DNA of 64,000 nt from an uncultured Lachnospiraceae bacterium (GTDB lineage: Bacteria; Bacillota; Clostridia; Lachnospirales; Lachnospiraceae), in assembly GCA_947169385.1 (NCBI GenBank), contig CAMVPR010000007.1, positions 18,466 to 82,465 of the forward strand, written 5' to 3'. Position numbers and translations under genes: made by a program. This document shows positions 43,434-51,831 of this stretch, one piece after another (within the stretch, counting starts at the first letter, position 1; every line of letters begins with the position of its first letter). Below the pieces are notes generated by a model. That model saw only the letters and a list, made by a program, of their open reading frames with translations. It did no database searches and was not told the origin of the DNA.

Positions 43434-45302
43434 ATGTATAAACTCGCGCTAAGTCACGATATTCTTATGCAGGTTGAGAAGCCTGCAAGATATATCGGTA
43501 ACGAAGTTAATATGGTAGACAAGAATCCCGAGGATGTGGATATAAGGATATGTATGTGTTTTCCTGATGTCTACGAGGTCGGAATGAGTCATTTAGGTAT
43601 AGCTATCCTTTATGATATGTTTAACCAAAGAGAAGATACATACTGTGAGAGAGTGTACTCACCTTGGCCGGATCTTCATAAGATTATGAAGGAGAGAGAT
43701 ATTCCTTTGTTTTCGCTTGAGACTCAGTCTCCTGTCAGGGATTTTGATTTTCTTGGAATGACACTTCAGTATGAGATGTGTTATACCAACATTTTACAGA
43801 TATTAGATCTTGCTAAGATTCCGTTTTACGCTAAGGACAGAACTGAGGATGACCCTATTGTTATGAGTGGCGGCCCTTGTACATATAATGTCGAGCCTGT
43901 GGCGGATTTCTTTGATCTTGTGTATATTGGTGAGGGTGAGGTGTCCTATGACATTTTATTGCCGATATATAAGCAGTTTAAAGCAGAGGGTAGAACCAGA
44001 GAAGAGTTCTTAAGAGAGGTATCTCATATTGATGGTATATATGTGCCTTCACTTTATGATGTTAAGTATAATGAGGATGGCACGGTTAAGAGTATCGACC
44101 CACTATACCCGGATGTTCCAAAGCGAGTTAAGAAGACTATTGTAGAAGATCTTAATGATACTTATTATCCTGAAGCGCCTTTGGTTCCTTTTATGAGACC
44201 GATTAACGACAGGGTTACTCTAGAGATTCAAAGAGGTTGTATAAGAGGATGCAGGTTCTGTCAGGCTGGTATGATATACCGCCCTAACAGGGAGAGATCT
44301 TTAGAGTGGCTTAAGGATTATGCAATCAAGATGCTTAAATCAACGGGACATGAGGAGATTACTCTTAGTTCGCTGTCTTCTTCAGATTATTCAAGGCTTC
44401 CTGAGCTTGTTGACTTTTTGATTGATTACTGTGATGAGAGGCATATCAATATATCGCTTCCATCCTTGAGAATCGATGCTTTTGCTCTTGATGTAATGAG
44501 TAAGGTTCAGGATATCAGGAAGAGCTCGCTTACATTTGCACCGGAAGCGGGAACTCAGAGAATGCGAGACACGATTAATAAAGGTCTTACGGTTGATGAT
44601 ATTATAAATGGTGCAACGGATGCTTTTAGAGGCGGCTGGAACAAGGTTAAGCTTTACTTTATGCTCGGTCAGCCTTTTGAAACAGATGAAGATGTTGTTG
44701 GTATCCCTGAACTCTCAGAACTTATAGCCGAAGCTTACTATGAGATTCCGAAGAGCGAGAGAAATGGTCGTGTCAATATCAACGCGTCTGCTTCTTTCTT
44801 TGTGCCGAAGCCGTTTACTCCGTTTCAGTGGGCTCCTATGGATACCAAGGAGGAGTTTAGAAGGAAGGCTTATCTTGTAAATGATACTATGGCGAAGATG
44901 CACAACCACAGAAGCTTGTCGTTTCAGTATCATGATGAGGCTACAACGATTATTGAGGGTATCCTTGCAAGGGGGGACAGACGTCTTGCTCCTGCACTTG
45001 TTACTCTTTATGAGAGTGGAGCGTTCTTCGATGCGTGGACAGAGTTTTTTGATTATAAGAAGTGGCTTGATGCATTTAACAAGCACAACATAGATATTGA
45101 TTTTTATACCACGAGGGAGAGAGACCTTGATGAGGTCTTCCCTTGGGATGTTATTGATTGCGGTGTTGATAAGGAATTTCTTAAGAGAGAGTATATCAAT
45201 GCCAAAGAGGGAGTTGTCACTCCTAATTGCAGAAGCAGATGTAACGCCTGCGGTTGCTTAAAACTGTGGAGAGGAGGCATTTGCATTGAAAGTAAGAATT
45301 AA
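43434..45302 (+). CDS. Radical SAM protein, TIGR03960 family
   Basis: A cobalamin-binding-like N-terminal domain (about 30-170) precedes a radical SAM core whose [4Fe-4S] motif is RGCIRGCRFCQAG near residue 262. The family usually occurs, as here, fused or next to a DUF2344 protein and just upstream of RNase G and rplU. The reaction is unknown; tRNA or rRNA modification is the usual speculation. The C-terminus contains a Cys cluster (PNCRSRCNACGCLK) that could hold a further metal centre. The next gene overlaps its end by 17 bases. Confidence 0.88.
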   Translation: MYKLALSHDILMQVEKPARYIGNEVNMVDKNPEDVDIRICMCFPDVYEVGMSHLGIAILYDMFNQREDTYCERVYSPWPDLHKIMKERDIPLFSLETQSPVRDFDFLGMTLQYEMCYTNILQILDLAKIPFYAKDRTEDDPIVMSGGPCTYNVEPVADFFDLVYIGEGEVSYDILLPIYKQFKAEGRTREEFLREVSHIDGIYVPSLYDVKYNEDGTVKSIDPLYPDVPKRVKKTIVEDLNDTYYPEAPLVPFMRPINDRVTLEIQRGCIRGCRFCQAGMIYRPNRERSLEWLKDYAIKMLKSTGHEEITLSSLSSSDYSRLPELVDFLIDYCDERHINISLPSLRIDAFALDVMSKVQDIRKSSLTFAPEAGTQRMRDTINKGLTVDDIINGATDAFRGGWNKVKLYFMLGQPFETDEDVVGIPELSELIAEAYYEIPKSERNGRVNINASASFFVPKPFTPFQWAPMDTKEEFRRKAYLVNDTMAKMHNHRSLSFQYHDEATTIIEGILARGDRRLAPALVTLYESGAFFDAWTEFFDYKKWLDAFNKHNIDIDFYTTRERDLDEVFPWDVIDCGVDKEFLKREYINAKEGVVTPNCRSRCNACGCLKLWRGGICIESKN

Positions 45303-46044
45303 ATTCGCCAAAACAGGTCCTCTTCAGTATGTCGGACATCTTGATATGTTAAGGTCTTTTCAGAAGATTTTTAAGAGGGCTGAGGTTGATATTGCGTACT
45401 CTCAGGGTTTTAATCCACATCAGCTCACTTCATTTGCCTCGCCTCTAGGAATCGGGGTAACATCTGAAGGTGAGTATTTGGATGCAGATTTTAATACCAT
45501 TGAAGATGAGAGAGTTATGATTGACAAGTTAAATGCTTCGATGGGGTCTAGATTCTTAAGAATTGTTGATTTCAGGGTTCTTCCTGACGGTGAGAAGAAG
45601 GCTATGTCTCTGGTTGCCGCTTGCAGCTATAAGGTTACCTTACGAAATGAAGATGATTATGACAAGTTTAGAGCCATGGGCGATGCTTTAGAAAGCTTTT
45701 TGAGTCAGGATGAGATAAGAGTCCTAAAGAAGACTAAGAAGAGCGTCAAGGAGATGGATATAAGACCTTTTATCTATGAGATGGATTACAAGGTTATACC
45801 TTTTCATAACGAGGCGGATGAGATAGCTGACAATGTCTTAGACGGTTTAAAGCTTCCTGCTACTTACGACACGCCTACATTTTCTATGCTGTTAGCATCC
45901 GGAAGCGAGACCAACATTAAGCCTGATCTTGTGCTTGATGAGCTTGCTAAATATGCTAGTGTTTCTCTTGAACCTGTTGACATTGCGATACACAGGATAG
46001 ACATGTTTAAGAGAAATGATGACGATGAACTGATATGCTTATAA
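45286..46044 (+). CDS. DUF2344 protein (TIGR03936 family)
   Basis: The start KVRIKFAKTGPLQYVGHLDMLRSF and the FNPHQ block are typical. The function is unknown; partnership with the overlapping radical SAM protein is inferred from the conserved pairing. A TTG at 45286 with GAGGAGG 8 bases ahead is the likely start, so translation is coupled to the upstream gene through the 17-base overlap. 252 residues. Confidence 0.88.
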   Translation: MKVRIKFAKTGPLQYVGHLDMLRSFQKIFKRAEVDIAYSQGFNPHQLTSFASPLGIGVTSEGEYLDADFNTIEDERVMIDKLNASMGSRFLRIVDFRVLPDGEKKAMSLVAACSYKVTLRNEDDYDKFRAMGDALESFLSQDEIRVLKKTKKSVKEMDIRPFIYEMDYKVIPFHNEADEIADNVLDGLKLPATYDTPTFSMLLASGSETNIKPDLVLDELAKYASVSLEPVDIAIHRIDMFKRNDDDELICL

Positions 46045-46057
46045 GGAGGAGTTGTTT

Positions 46058-47158
46058 ATGAGGAGAATACTTGCGTTTTTACTAGCATTTTCACTAGTTT
46101 TGTCGTTTGTTCCTAATCAGTCGGTCACTGCCGAGGGTGAGAACTGGGATAATAATTATTGGAACAATTATGATTGGAATAATAATAATAATAACGACTG
46201 GAATAATAACAATAACAACAATTGGGACAACAACAATAACAATTGGAACACTACCGAGGCGCCTGCTACCACAGAGCCTCTTAAACCGGGTGAAGTTGTT
46301 TATGTTACAGCCGTATCTTGTTCAGAAGGTGCTATTCAGGATTGTTTATATGAAGCCAAGAGAAATGCAACCGCTACCAATCCTTACTACGTAAGAGTTC
46401 CTGAAGGATATATGAATATGGTCTATGGCCTTCATATATACAACAATACGACTCTTGATCTTACAAATGTCAAGATACACAATCCTTGTAAGAGGTCAGG
46501 TGCTATTATTCAGGTCGGATATCCGAGAAGAGAAGGCGGCAAAGACGGAAATGTAGAGCTTTCTAAGAGTGCTAAGGGCTACAAAAAGGGCGGTTACAAG
46601 CGTGGCAAGAATATCAAGGTTATAAACGGAACTTTAGATGGTGGAACCAAGGCTGGCATTGTTTCGTCTTTGGTGACATTTTCACATGTTGAGAATATAA
46701 CATTTGAAGGAGTTACATTTACATTCAAACCTACCAAGAAGGATGACGCTCATCCTATTGAGTTCGGTGCTGCCAAGAATGTTGTTATCAAGGATTGCAA
46801 GTTTTTGGGTAACCATAAGGTGTGCGAGGCTTTGCAGATTGAGTCGGCAGTCAAGAATGTTGCTCATTCAGATCTCATGGGTAAGGAAGACGGCACCAAG
46901 ACCAAGAATGTGACAATATCCGGATGCACATTTGACAATTTCGAATATGCCATGGGTACCAACCACGGATGTAAGAAAGATGTATATAAAGGCATGGTTA
47001 TCAGGAATAACACCTTTAAGAACATCAAGAAGTACTGCGTATGTACTTACAATTATCACGGTAAGATTACAGGTAACTCTGCTAAAAAATGCGGTAGCAG
47101 AAGAGTATTTAAACTAGGTAAGAAGAATAAGCTTACAATCAAGAAGAACAAATGGTAA
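46058..47158 (+). CDS. Secreted Asn/Trp-rich protein with parallel beta-helix domain
   Basis: A signal peptide (residues 1-26, probably cut after SVTA) leads to an extreme low-complexity region of Asn, Trp and Asp (about 28-68; motif W followed by three to seven N), a short Thr/Pro/Glu linker, and a C-terminal domain (about 80-366) with repeated short strands such as VKVINGTLDGG, VENITFEGVTF and VTISGCTFDNFEYAM, the pattern of right-handed beta-helix proteins. No catalytic residues of pectate lyases are evident. It sits inside the radical-SAM/RNase G block, where such a gene is not expected, and overlaps the RNase G start (ATGGTAA). The ATG at 46058 follows AAGGAGGA by 7 bases. Confidence 0.8.
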   Translation: MRRILAFLLAFSLVLSFVPNQSVTAEGENWDNNYWNNYDWNNNNNNDWNNNNNNNWDNNNNNWNTTEAPATTEPLKPGEVVYVTAVSCSEGAIQDCLYEAKRNATATNPYYVRVPEGYMNMVYGLHIYNNTTLDLTNVKIHNPCKRSGAIIQVGYPRREGGKDGNVELSKSAKGYKKGGYKRGKNIKVINGTLDGGTKAGIVSSLVTFSHVENITFEGVTFTFKPTKKDDAHPIEFGAAKNVVIKDCKFLGNHKVCEALQIESAVKNVAHSDLMGKEDGTKTKNVTISGCTFDNFEYAMGTNHGCKKDVYKGMVIRNNTFKNIKKYCVCTYNYHGKITGNSAKKCGSRRVFKLGKKNKLTIKKNKW

Positions 47159-48336
47159 AAAAACACGCTGTTATAACTACAATCGAAGATAAAAGACTGG
47201 TCTTTTTGTTTGAAAATGAAGAAATAGCCGAGGTTGATGTTATTGTAAACGATAATAAGGTTAAGCTTGACGGGATTTATACCGCAAGGGTAACTAACAT
47301 TGTTAAGAACATCAATGCGGCTTTTCTTTCGGTAAATGATGAGACGCTTTATTATGATTTAGGCGAGAAGACCGGAATATTCCTAAACAACAAGAATGAC
47401 AATGTTCCGCACCAGGGGGATCTGATGCTTGTTCAGGTTAATCGTGAAGCTATTAAGCAGAAGAATGCGTCAGCTACTTCGAAACTTAATATCTTTGGCG
47501 AAAATCTTGTGCTTACGCTTAATGTACCGGGTGTCGGTGCATCCAAAAAGCTTTTAAAAGCCGACAAGGAAAGACTTAAGTCGTATTTTGACGGATTTGA
47601 AACTAAGACCAACAATGGGTTGAGTTTCGGAATTGTTATAAGGACGTCCGCTTTAAATGTCGATGAGAAGGACTTAATTAAGGAAGCGGAGTATCTTAAG
47701 GCTAAGCTTAATTCTATTGTTGAAGCGGCAACATTTGCACCTTCTAACAAAATGCTATATGACCCTAAGAATGAGTATAACTCTATTATCAGTAAGGTTG
47801 GGGCAGAAGAGGGAAGCTACATAATAACCGATGATAAAGAGATATATGATGAATTCATATCATTGAGCGAGGTTAGATTAAGCGTTCCTACTATCAGGTT
47901 TCATGATGATGAGAGTATTAAACTTACTGCTCTTTATGACCTTAAGAAGTATCTTGGGCTTTCGTTGTCTCAGAATGTATGGCTTAAGAACGGGGGATAT
48001 TTAGTTATTGAGCACACTGAAGCGCTAAATGTAATAGATGTCAATACCGGCAAGAGTATAGAAGGCAAGAAAGCAAAAGAGAATCATATCTTTGAAACCA
48101 ATATGTTGGCGGCTAAAGAGGTCGCAAGACAGCTAAGGCTCAGGAATATGTCGGGAATAATTATTGTTGATTTTATTGATATGAATGATAAAGGGCATAA
48201 TGAAGAGTTGATGGCTGAATTGAAACAACAGCTTAAGAATGATCCTATACACGCTACTGTTGTTGATATTACTGCTTTGGGTCTTGTTGAGATAACAAGA
48301 AAGAAAGTCAAAAAGCCATTATATGAGATTTTTTAA
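47152..48336 (+). CDS. rng: Ribonuclease G (RNase E/G family)
   Basis: An endoribonuclease that cuts single-stranded RNA, processing rRNA and mRNA. An S1-like insert (about 30-115) is followed by the DNase I-like catalytic part with NVIDVNTGKSIEGKKAKEN near residue 295 and GIIIVDFIDM near 340, supplying the metal-binding Asp residues. At 394 residues it is the minimal form; the sequence ends shortly after the catalytic core and I see no clear zinc-link CxxC. Its start codon overlaps the stop of the secreted-protein gene (ATGGTAA). Confidence 0.9.
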   Translation: MVKKHAVITTIEDKRLVFLFENEEIAEVDVIVNDNKVKLDGIYTARVTNIVKNINAAFLSVNDETLYYDLGEKTGIFLNNKNDNVPHQGDLMLVQVNREAIKQKNASATSKLNIFGENLVLTLNVPGVGASKKLLKADKERLKSYFDGFETKTNNGLSFGIVIRTSALNVDEKDLIKEAEYLKAKLNSIVEAATFAPSNKMLYDPKNEYNSIISKVGAEEGSYIITDDKEIYDEFISLSEVRLSVPTIRFHDDESIKLTALYDLKKYLGLSLSQNVWLKNGGYLVIEHTEALNVIDVNTGKSIEGKKAKENHIFETNMLAAKEVARQLRLRNMSGIIIVDFIDMNDKGHNEELMAELKQQLKNDPIHATVVDITALGLVEITRKKVKKPLYEIF

Positions 48337-48356
48337 TCTATATTTAGTGTTTTTCG

Positions 48357-48394
48357 TTGCAAAATCTTACATTATGTTGTAAAATAGATATAAT
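48357..48394 (+). promoter_or_regulatory. Overlapping putative promoters for the DHH gene
   Basis: Two readings with 17-bp spacing overlap: TTGCAA (48357) with TAAAAT (48380-48385), and CTTACA (48366) with TATAAT (48389-48394). Confidence 0.5.
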
Positions 48395-48454
48395 TGAGAT
48401 GCATTTTTATGCAATTTTAATATCTAATATTATAGATTGTGGAGGTAACATTAG

Positions 48455-49384
48455 ATGGGTGACAAGAAACGATTGATTACACGAAGCGATTTTGACGGAC
48501 TTGTATGTGCTATGATTTTAAAAGAACTTGATATTATTGATGATATTAAGTTCGTTCATCCTAAAGATATGCAGGATGGTAAGATTGAAGTAACTGAGAA
48601 TGATATTACAACCAACTTGCCATATGTTCCTGGCGTTGGACTTGCATTTGATCATCATGAGAGTGAGATTACTCGTGTCGGCGGACCTAAGGACAACTAT
48701 TATATTGAGCCTGAGGCACCTTCCGCTGCCAGAGTTGTCTATAACTACTACGGTGGAGCTGCTAATCTTCCAAGAATTACCGAGGAGATTATGGCTGCAG
48801 TTGATAAGGCTGACTCAGCTCAGTTTACTATGGAAGATATTCTTAACCCACAGGATTGGGTGTTGTTGAGCTTCCTTATGGATGCGCGTACCGGACTTGG
48901 ACGTTTCCGTAACTTCAGAGTTTCTAACTACGAGTTAATGATGAACTTGATTGATTACTGCGTAGAGCATCCAATTCAGGATATACTTAAGCTCCCTGAT
49001 GTTAAAGAGAGAGTAGATCTTTACTTTGAGCAGCAAGAGCTTTTCAAGGCTCAGATTGAGCGTATTGCTGAGATTCATGACAAGGTTATCGTTCTTCCTT
49101 TGAGAGACGAAGAGATTATATATACCGGTAACCGTTTCTTAGTATATGCTATGTACCCGGAGACACAGGTTTCAATCCATGTATCATGGGGATTCAAGAA
49201 GCAGAACACCGCTGTTATGATTGGTAAGTCTATCGTTAACAAGGCTTCTAAGTTTGATATCGGTGAGTTATGCCTTAAGTATGGCGGAGGCGGACACAAG
49301 AATGCCGGTACCTGCCAGATTGACAACGATAAGGTAGATGAGCTTCTTCCTAAGATTATCGAAGAGATTAATGCAGGATGTTAA
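48455..49384 (+). CDS. DHH-family phosphohydrolase
   Basis: The DHH superfamily metal motifs are visible: SDFDG near residue 12, DHHES near residue 67 and the DHHA1-type end GGGGHKNAGTC near residue 276. The family includes exopolyphosphatases, oligoribonucleases and cyclic-di-AMP phosphodiesterases; which substrate this one takes is not evident. It has its own promoter and a terminator, so it is monocistronic. TGGAGG precedes the ATG. Confidence 0.85.
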   Translation: MGDKKRLITRSDFDGLVCAMILKELDIIDDIKFVHPKDMQDGKIEVTENDITTNLPYVPGVGLAFDHHESEITRVGGPKDNYYIEPEAPSAARVVYNYYGGAANLPRITEEIMAAVDKADSAQFTMEDILNPQDWVLLSFLMDARTGLGRFRNFRVSNYELMMNLIDYCVEHPIQDILKLPDVKERVDLYFEQQELFKAQIERIAEIHDKVIVLPLRDEEIIYTGNRFLVYAMYPETQVSIHVSWGFKKQNTAVMIGKSIVNKASKFDIGELCLKYGGGGHKNAGTCQIDNDKVDELLPKIIEEINAGC

Positions 49385-49400
49385 GATAAGGAATACATTG

Positions 49401-49433
49401 GGCGCTTTATGTTTAACATGAAGCGCCTTTTTT
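49401..49433 (+). terminator. Terminator after the DHH gene
   Basis: GGCGCTT and AAGCGCC form the outer stem, ATGTT and AACAT continue it inside, and TTTTTT follows. Confidence 0.85.
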
Positions 49434-49446
49434 AGAGGTGAATTCT

Positions 49447-50259
49447 ATGGACATTAAGTTATGGAGAGAGATATTAGATCCTTACTATTTGGCTGTTGAT
49501 GAGCTATTGGTTAAGTTCAATCATATCATAAGAGAGCATAGAAACTACAATCAGTATTCTCCTATAGATACCGTAATTGGTCGAGTTAAGAGCATATCCA
49601 GTATTCTTGACAAGGTTCAGAAGAAGGGTATTTCGCTAAATGAAATCGAAGACAAGATTGATGACATTGCCGGTATTCGTATCATTTGTCAATTCGTAGA
49701 AGATATTGATAAAGTGGTAGAGATTATCAGGAATAGGAAGGATATGCGCATCAAGAGCGAGAAAGACTATATCAGCCACATGAAGGAGAGCGGATATAGA
49801 AGCTATCATATCATTGTCTATTATACGGTTAATACCAATCAAGGTCCTAAGGAGATTAAGGCTGAGTTGCAGATAAGGACTCTAGCTATGAATTTCTGGG
49901 CTACTATTGAACATTCACTTCAATATAAGTACAAGGACAATATCCCTGAACACCTTAAGAAGAAGCTTTCTAATGCATCGGAGGCTATTATTGTTCTTGA
50001 TGAAGAGATGAACTATGTTCGTGATGAGATTATGGATGCGCAGAATTCATTTCACATGAAGGACGAGCTCGTTTCTGAGATTCTTAATAATATTCAGAAT
50101 CTCTATAAAGTTGCCAATAAGCGCGAGGTTATGAAGATTCAGGAAGAGTTTTACAGGATTTATACCGAAAGTGATCTTGATGAGCTTAAGCATTACAGCA
50201 AGCAGCTTGATATGATTGCGCAGAGCTATAAGGCACAGAGTATATTAGAAGGGAATTAG
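49447..50259 (+). CDS. Small alarmone synthetase (RelA/SpoT synthetase domain)
   Basis: It should make (p)ppGpp or related alarmones without a hydrolase domain. The synthetase region has GRVKSISSILDKVQKKG, DIAGIRIIC, GYRSYHIIVYY and ELQIRTLAMNFWATIEH, including the ATP- and GTP-binding positions. At 270 residues it is longer than RelP or RelQ of Bacillus, with a helical C-terminal extension (about 205-270). The ATG at 49447, six bases after AGAGGTG, is chosen over a GTG at 49438. The rRNA methyltransferase gene follows after 44 bases containing a palindromic repeat. Confidence 0.92.
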   Translation: MDIKLWREILDPYYLAVDELLVKFNHIIREHRNYNQYSPIDTVIGRVKSISSILDKVQKKGISLNEIEDKIDDIAGIRIICQFVEDIDKVVEIIRNRKDMRIKSEKDYISHMKESGYRSYHIIVYYTVNTNQGPKEIKAELQIRTLAMNFWATIEHSLQYKYKDNIPEHLKKKLSNASEAIIVLDEEMNYVRDEIMDAQNSFHMKDELVSEILNNIQNLYKVANKREVMKIQEEFYRIYTESDLDELKHYSKQLDMIAQSYKAQSILEGN

Positions 50260-50266
50260 AATATAT

Positions 50267-50283
50267 GGCGAACGATGTTCGCC
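50267..50283. repeat. Stray palindrome of the 72-bp array type
   Basis: GGCGAACGATGTTCGCC, identical to the first palindrome of the array at 31951-32234, followed by the related GGTACG. It creates an in-frame ATG at 50265 that overlaps its first base, upstream of the likely real start of the methyltransferase. Confidence 0.85.
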
Positions 50284-50303
50284 GGTACGAAGGTTATTAT
50301 ATT

Positions 50304-51728
50304 ATGAGACTACCTGAAACATATATTAACAGAATTAAAGAGCAACTTGGCGAGGAAGCTTTAAGCTACTTCGCCTGTTTTGATGAAGAGAGGTATCAGG
50401 CTTTAAGAGTCAATACACTTAAGATTTCGGTGGAGGATTTTCTAAAGATTTCTCCTTTTGAACTTAATAAGATTCCGTGGACCGATAATGGATTTTATTT
50501 TGATGCGGATAAGTACACTCCGTCTAAGCATCCATATTATTCCGCGGGACTTTACTATCTTCAGGAGCCTTCGGCAATGTCTCCGGCGGCTATGCTTCCT
50601 ATTGAAGATGGTGACAAGGTGCTTGATATGTGTGCTGCGCCAGGAGGCAAGTCTACTGAATTGGGCGCTAAGCTTAACGGTACTGGCGTTTTATATTCTA
50701 ATGATGTTTCTCAGAGCAGAGCTAGAGCTTTGCTTAAGAATATTGAGCTTTTTGGAATTAAGAATTCTGTAGTGATATCTGAAGAACCCGCTAAGATTCT
50801 AAAGAAGCTTAAATGCTACTTTGACAAGATATTAATCGATGCTCCATGCTCCGGAGAAGGCATGTTTCGTAAGGAGAATTCCATTATTAGAAACTGGGAG
50901 CAGACTGGGTGTGAATATTATTCAGATATTCAGAAGGATATCATCGTAACAGGTGCTAAGCTTCTCAAAGAAGGCGGTGTGATGCTTTATTCCACTTGTA
51001 CATTTTCGCCTTTAGAGGATGAAGAGAGCATTCTTCATTTGCTTAAATGTTGTCCTTATATGGAGATTGTTGAATTGCCGATGTATGAAGGATTTGATGT
51101 AGGTCATCCGGAGTGGGTTGACGATAAATATAAAGACATGGGCGATGTTTTAGGTGATTTGAAGAAGACCAGAAGGTTATGGCCTCACAGAATTAAAGGA
51201 GAAGGGCATTACCTTGCGCTGCTTAGAAAGAGGAGTAGAGCTGAGCTTGACGAGCTTGGAATAGAATATAATCCCGATGATTATAATGAAGCATACGGAA
51301 GTTATCCGTATAAGGCATGTAAGCTGAGTGAGGATGCCGTAAGCTTTTTTAACGATTTTAATATAAATGTAGATTACAAGAGAGTTGAGGTTCATGACGG
51401 CAGGGTATATTTATCGCCAAAGGATATGGCGGATGTGAGAGGCTTAAGAATACTTAGGTCAGGAGTGTATCTCGGTGATGAGAAGAAGAACAGATTTGAG
51501 CCGAGTCAGCCTCTTTCTATGGCTATGGGAAGAGTCGATGGTGATAGAGTTATAGTGTTAGAGCCTGATGATATAAGAGTAGAGAAGTTCCTAAAGGGTG
51601 AGACTATTCAGATAGATGATTCAGATAAGAAAGGATATGTGCTTGTTACAGTAAGTAATTATCCTATTGGATGGGGTAAGGCATTGAACGGCAATATTAA
51701 GAACAAGATTCCGGCAGGCTGGAGATAG
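50304..51728 (+). CDS. NOL1/NOP2/Sun-type rRNA cytosine-C5 methyltransferase (RsmF-like)
   Basis: It methylates a cytosine of rRNA with SAM. Motifs are clear: MCAAPGGKST for SAM binding (near residue 113), and DAPCSGEGMFRKE with the catalytic Cys. The C-terminal part (about 305-475) carries the extra domains of the RsmF subgroup. The frame can be read from an ATG at 50265, but that would translate the palindromic repeat; the ATG at 50304 gives the family-like start MRLPETYINRIKEQLG and is chosen, although its ribosome site (GAAGG at about 10 bases) is modest. Confidence 0.9.
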   Translation: MRLPETYINRIKEQLGEEALSYFACFDEERYQALRVNTLKISVEDFLKISPFELNKIPWTDNGFYFDADKYTPSKHPYYSAGLYYLQEPSAMSPAAMLPIEDGDKVLDMCAAPGGKSTELGAKLNGTGVLYSNDVSQSRARALLKNIELFGIKNSVVISEEPAKILKKLKCYFDKILIDAPCSGEGMFRKENSIIRNWEQTGCEYYSDIQKDIIVTGAKLLKEGGVMLYSTCTFSPLEDEESILHLLKCCPYMEIVELPMYEGFDVGHPEWVDDKYKDMGDVLGDLKKTRRLWPHRIKGEGHYLALLRKRSRAELDELGIEYNPDDYNEAYGSYPYKACKLSEDAVSFFNDFNINVDYKRVEVHDGRVYLSPKDMADVRGLRILRSGVYLGDEKKNRFEPSQPLSMAMGRVDGDRVIVLEPDDIRVEKFLKGETIQIDDSDKKGYVLVTVSNYPIGWGKALNGNIKNKIPAGWR

Positions 51729-51730
51729 TT

Positions 51731-51777
51731 TTAATGTTTTGTTAATGTTTACATGGAATTTGAATAAACATTATGAT
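51731..51777 (+). promoter_or_regulatory. Promoter for the CotH gene with 11-bp direct repeats
   Basis: TTTACA (51748-51753), an 18-bp spacer and TATGAT (51772-51777). Just upstream, TTAATG occurs at 51731 and again at 51742, exactly 11 bp apart, the spacing typical of OmpR/PhoB-family regulator sites. Confidence 0.5.
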
Positions 51778-51831
51778 AGAATAATCATATGCTGATATTC
51801 GGTAAAAGATTAACTTAGGAGGTGTTACATA

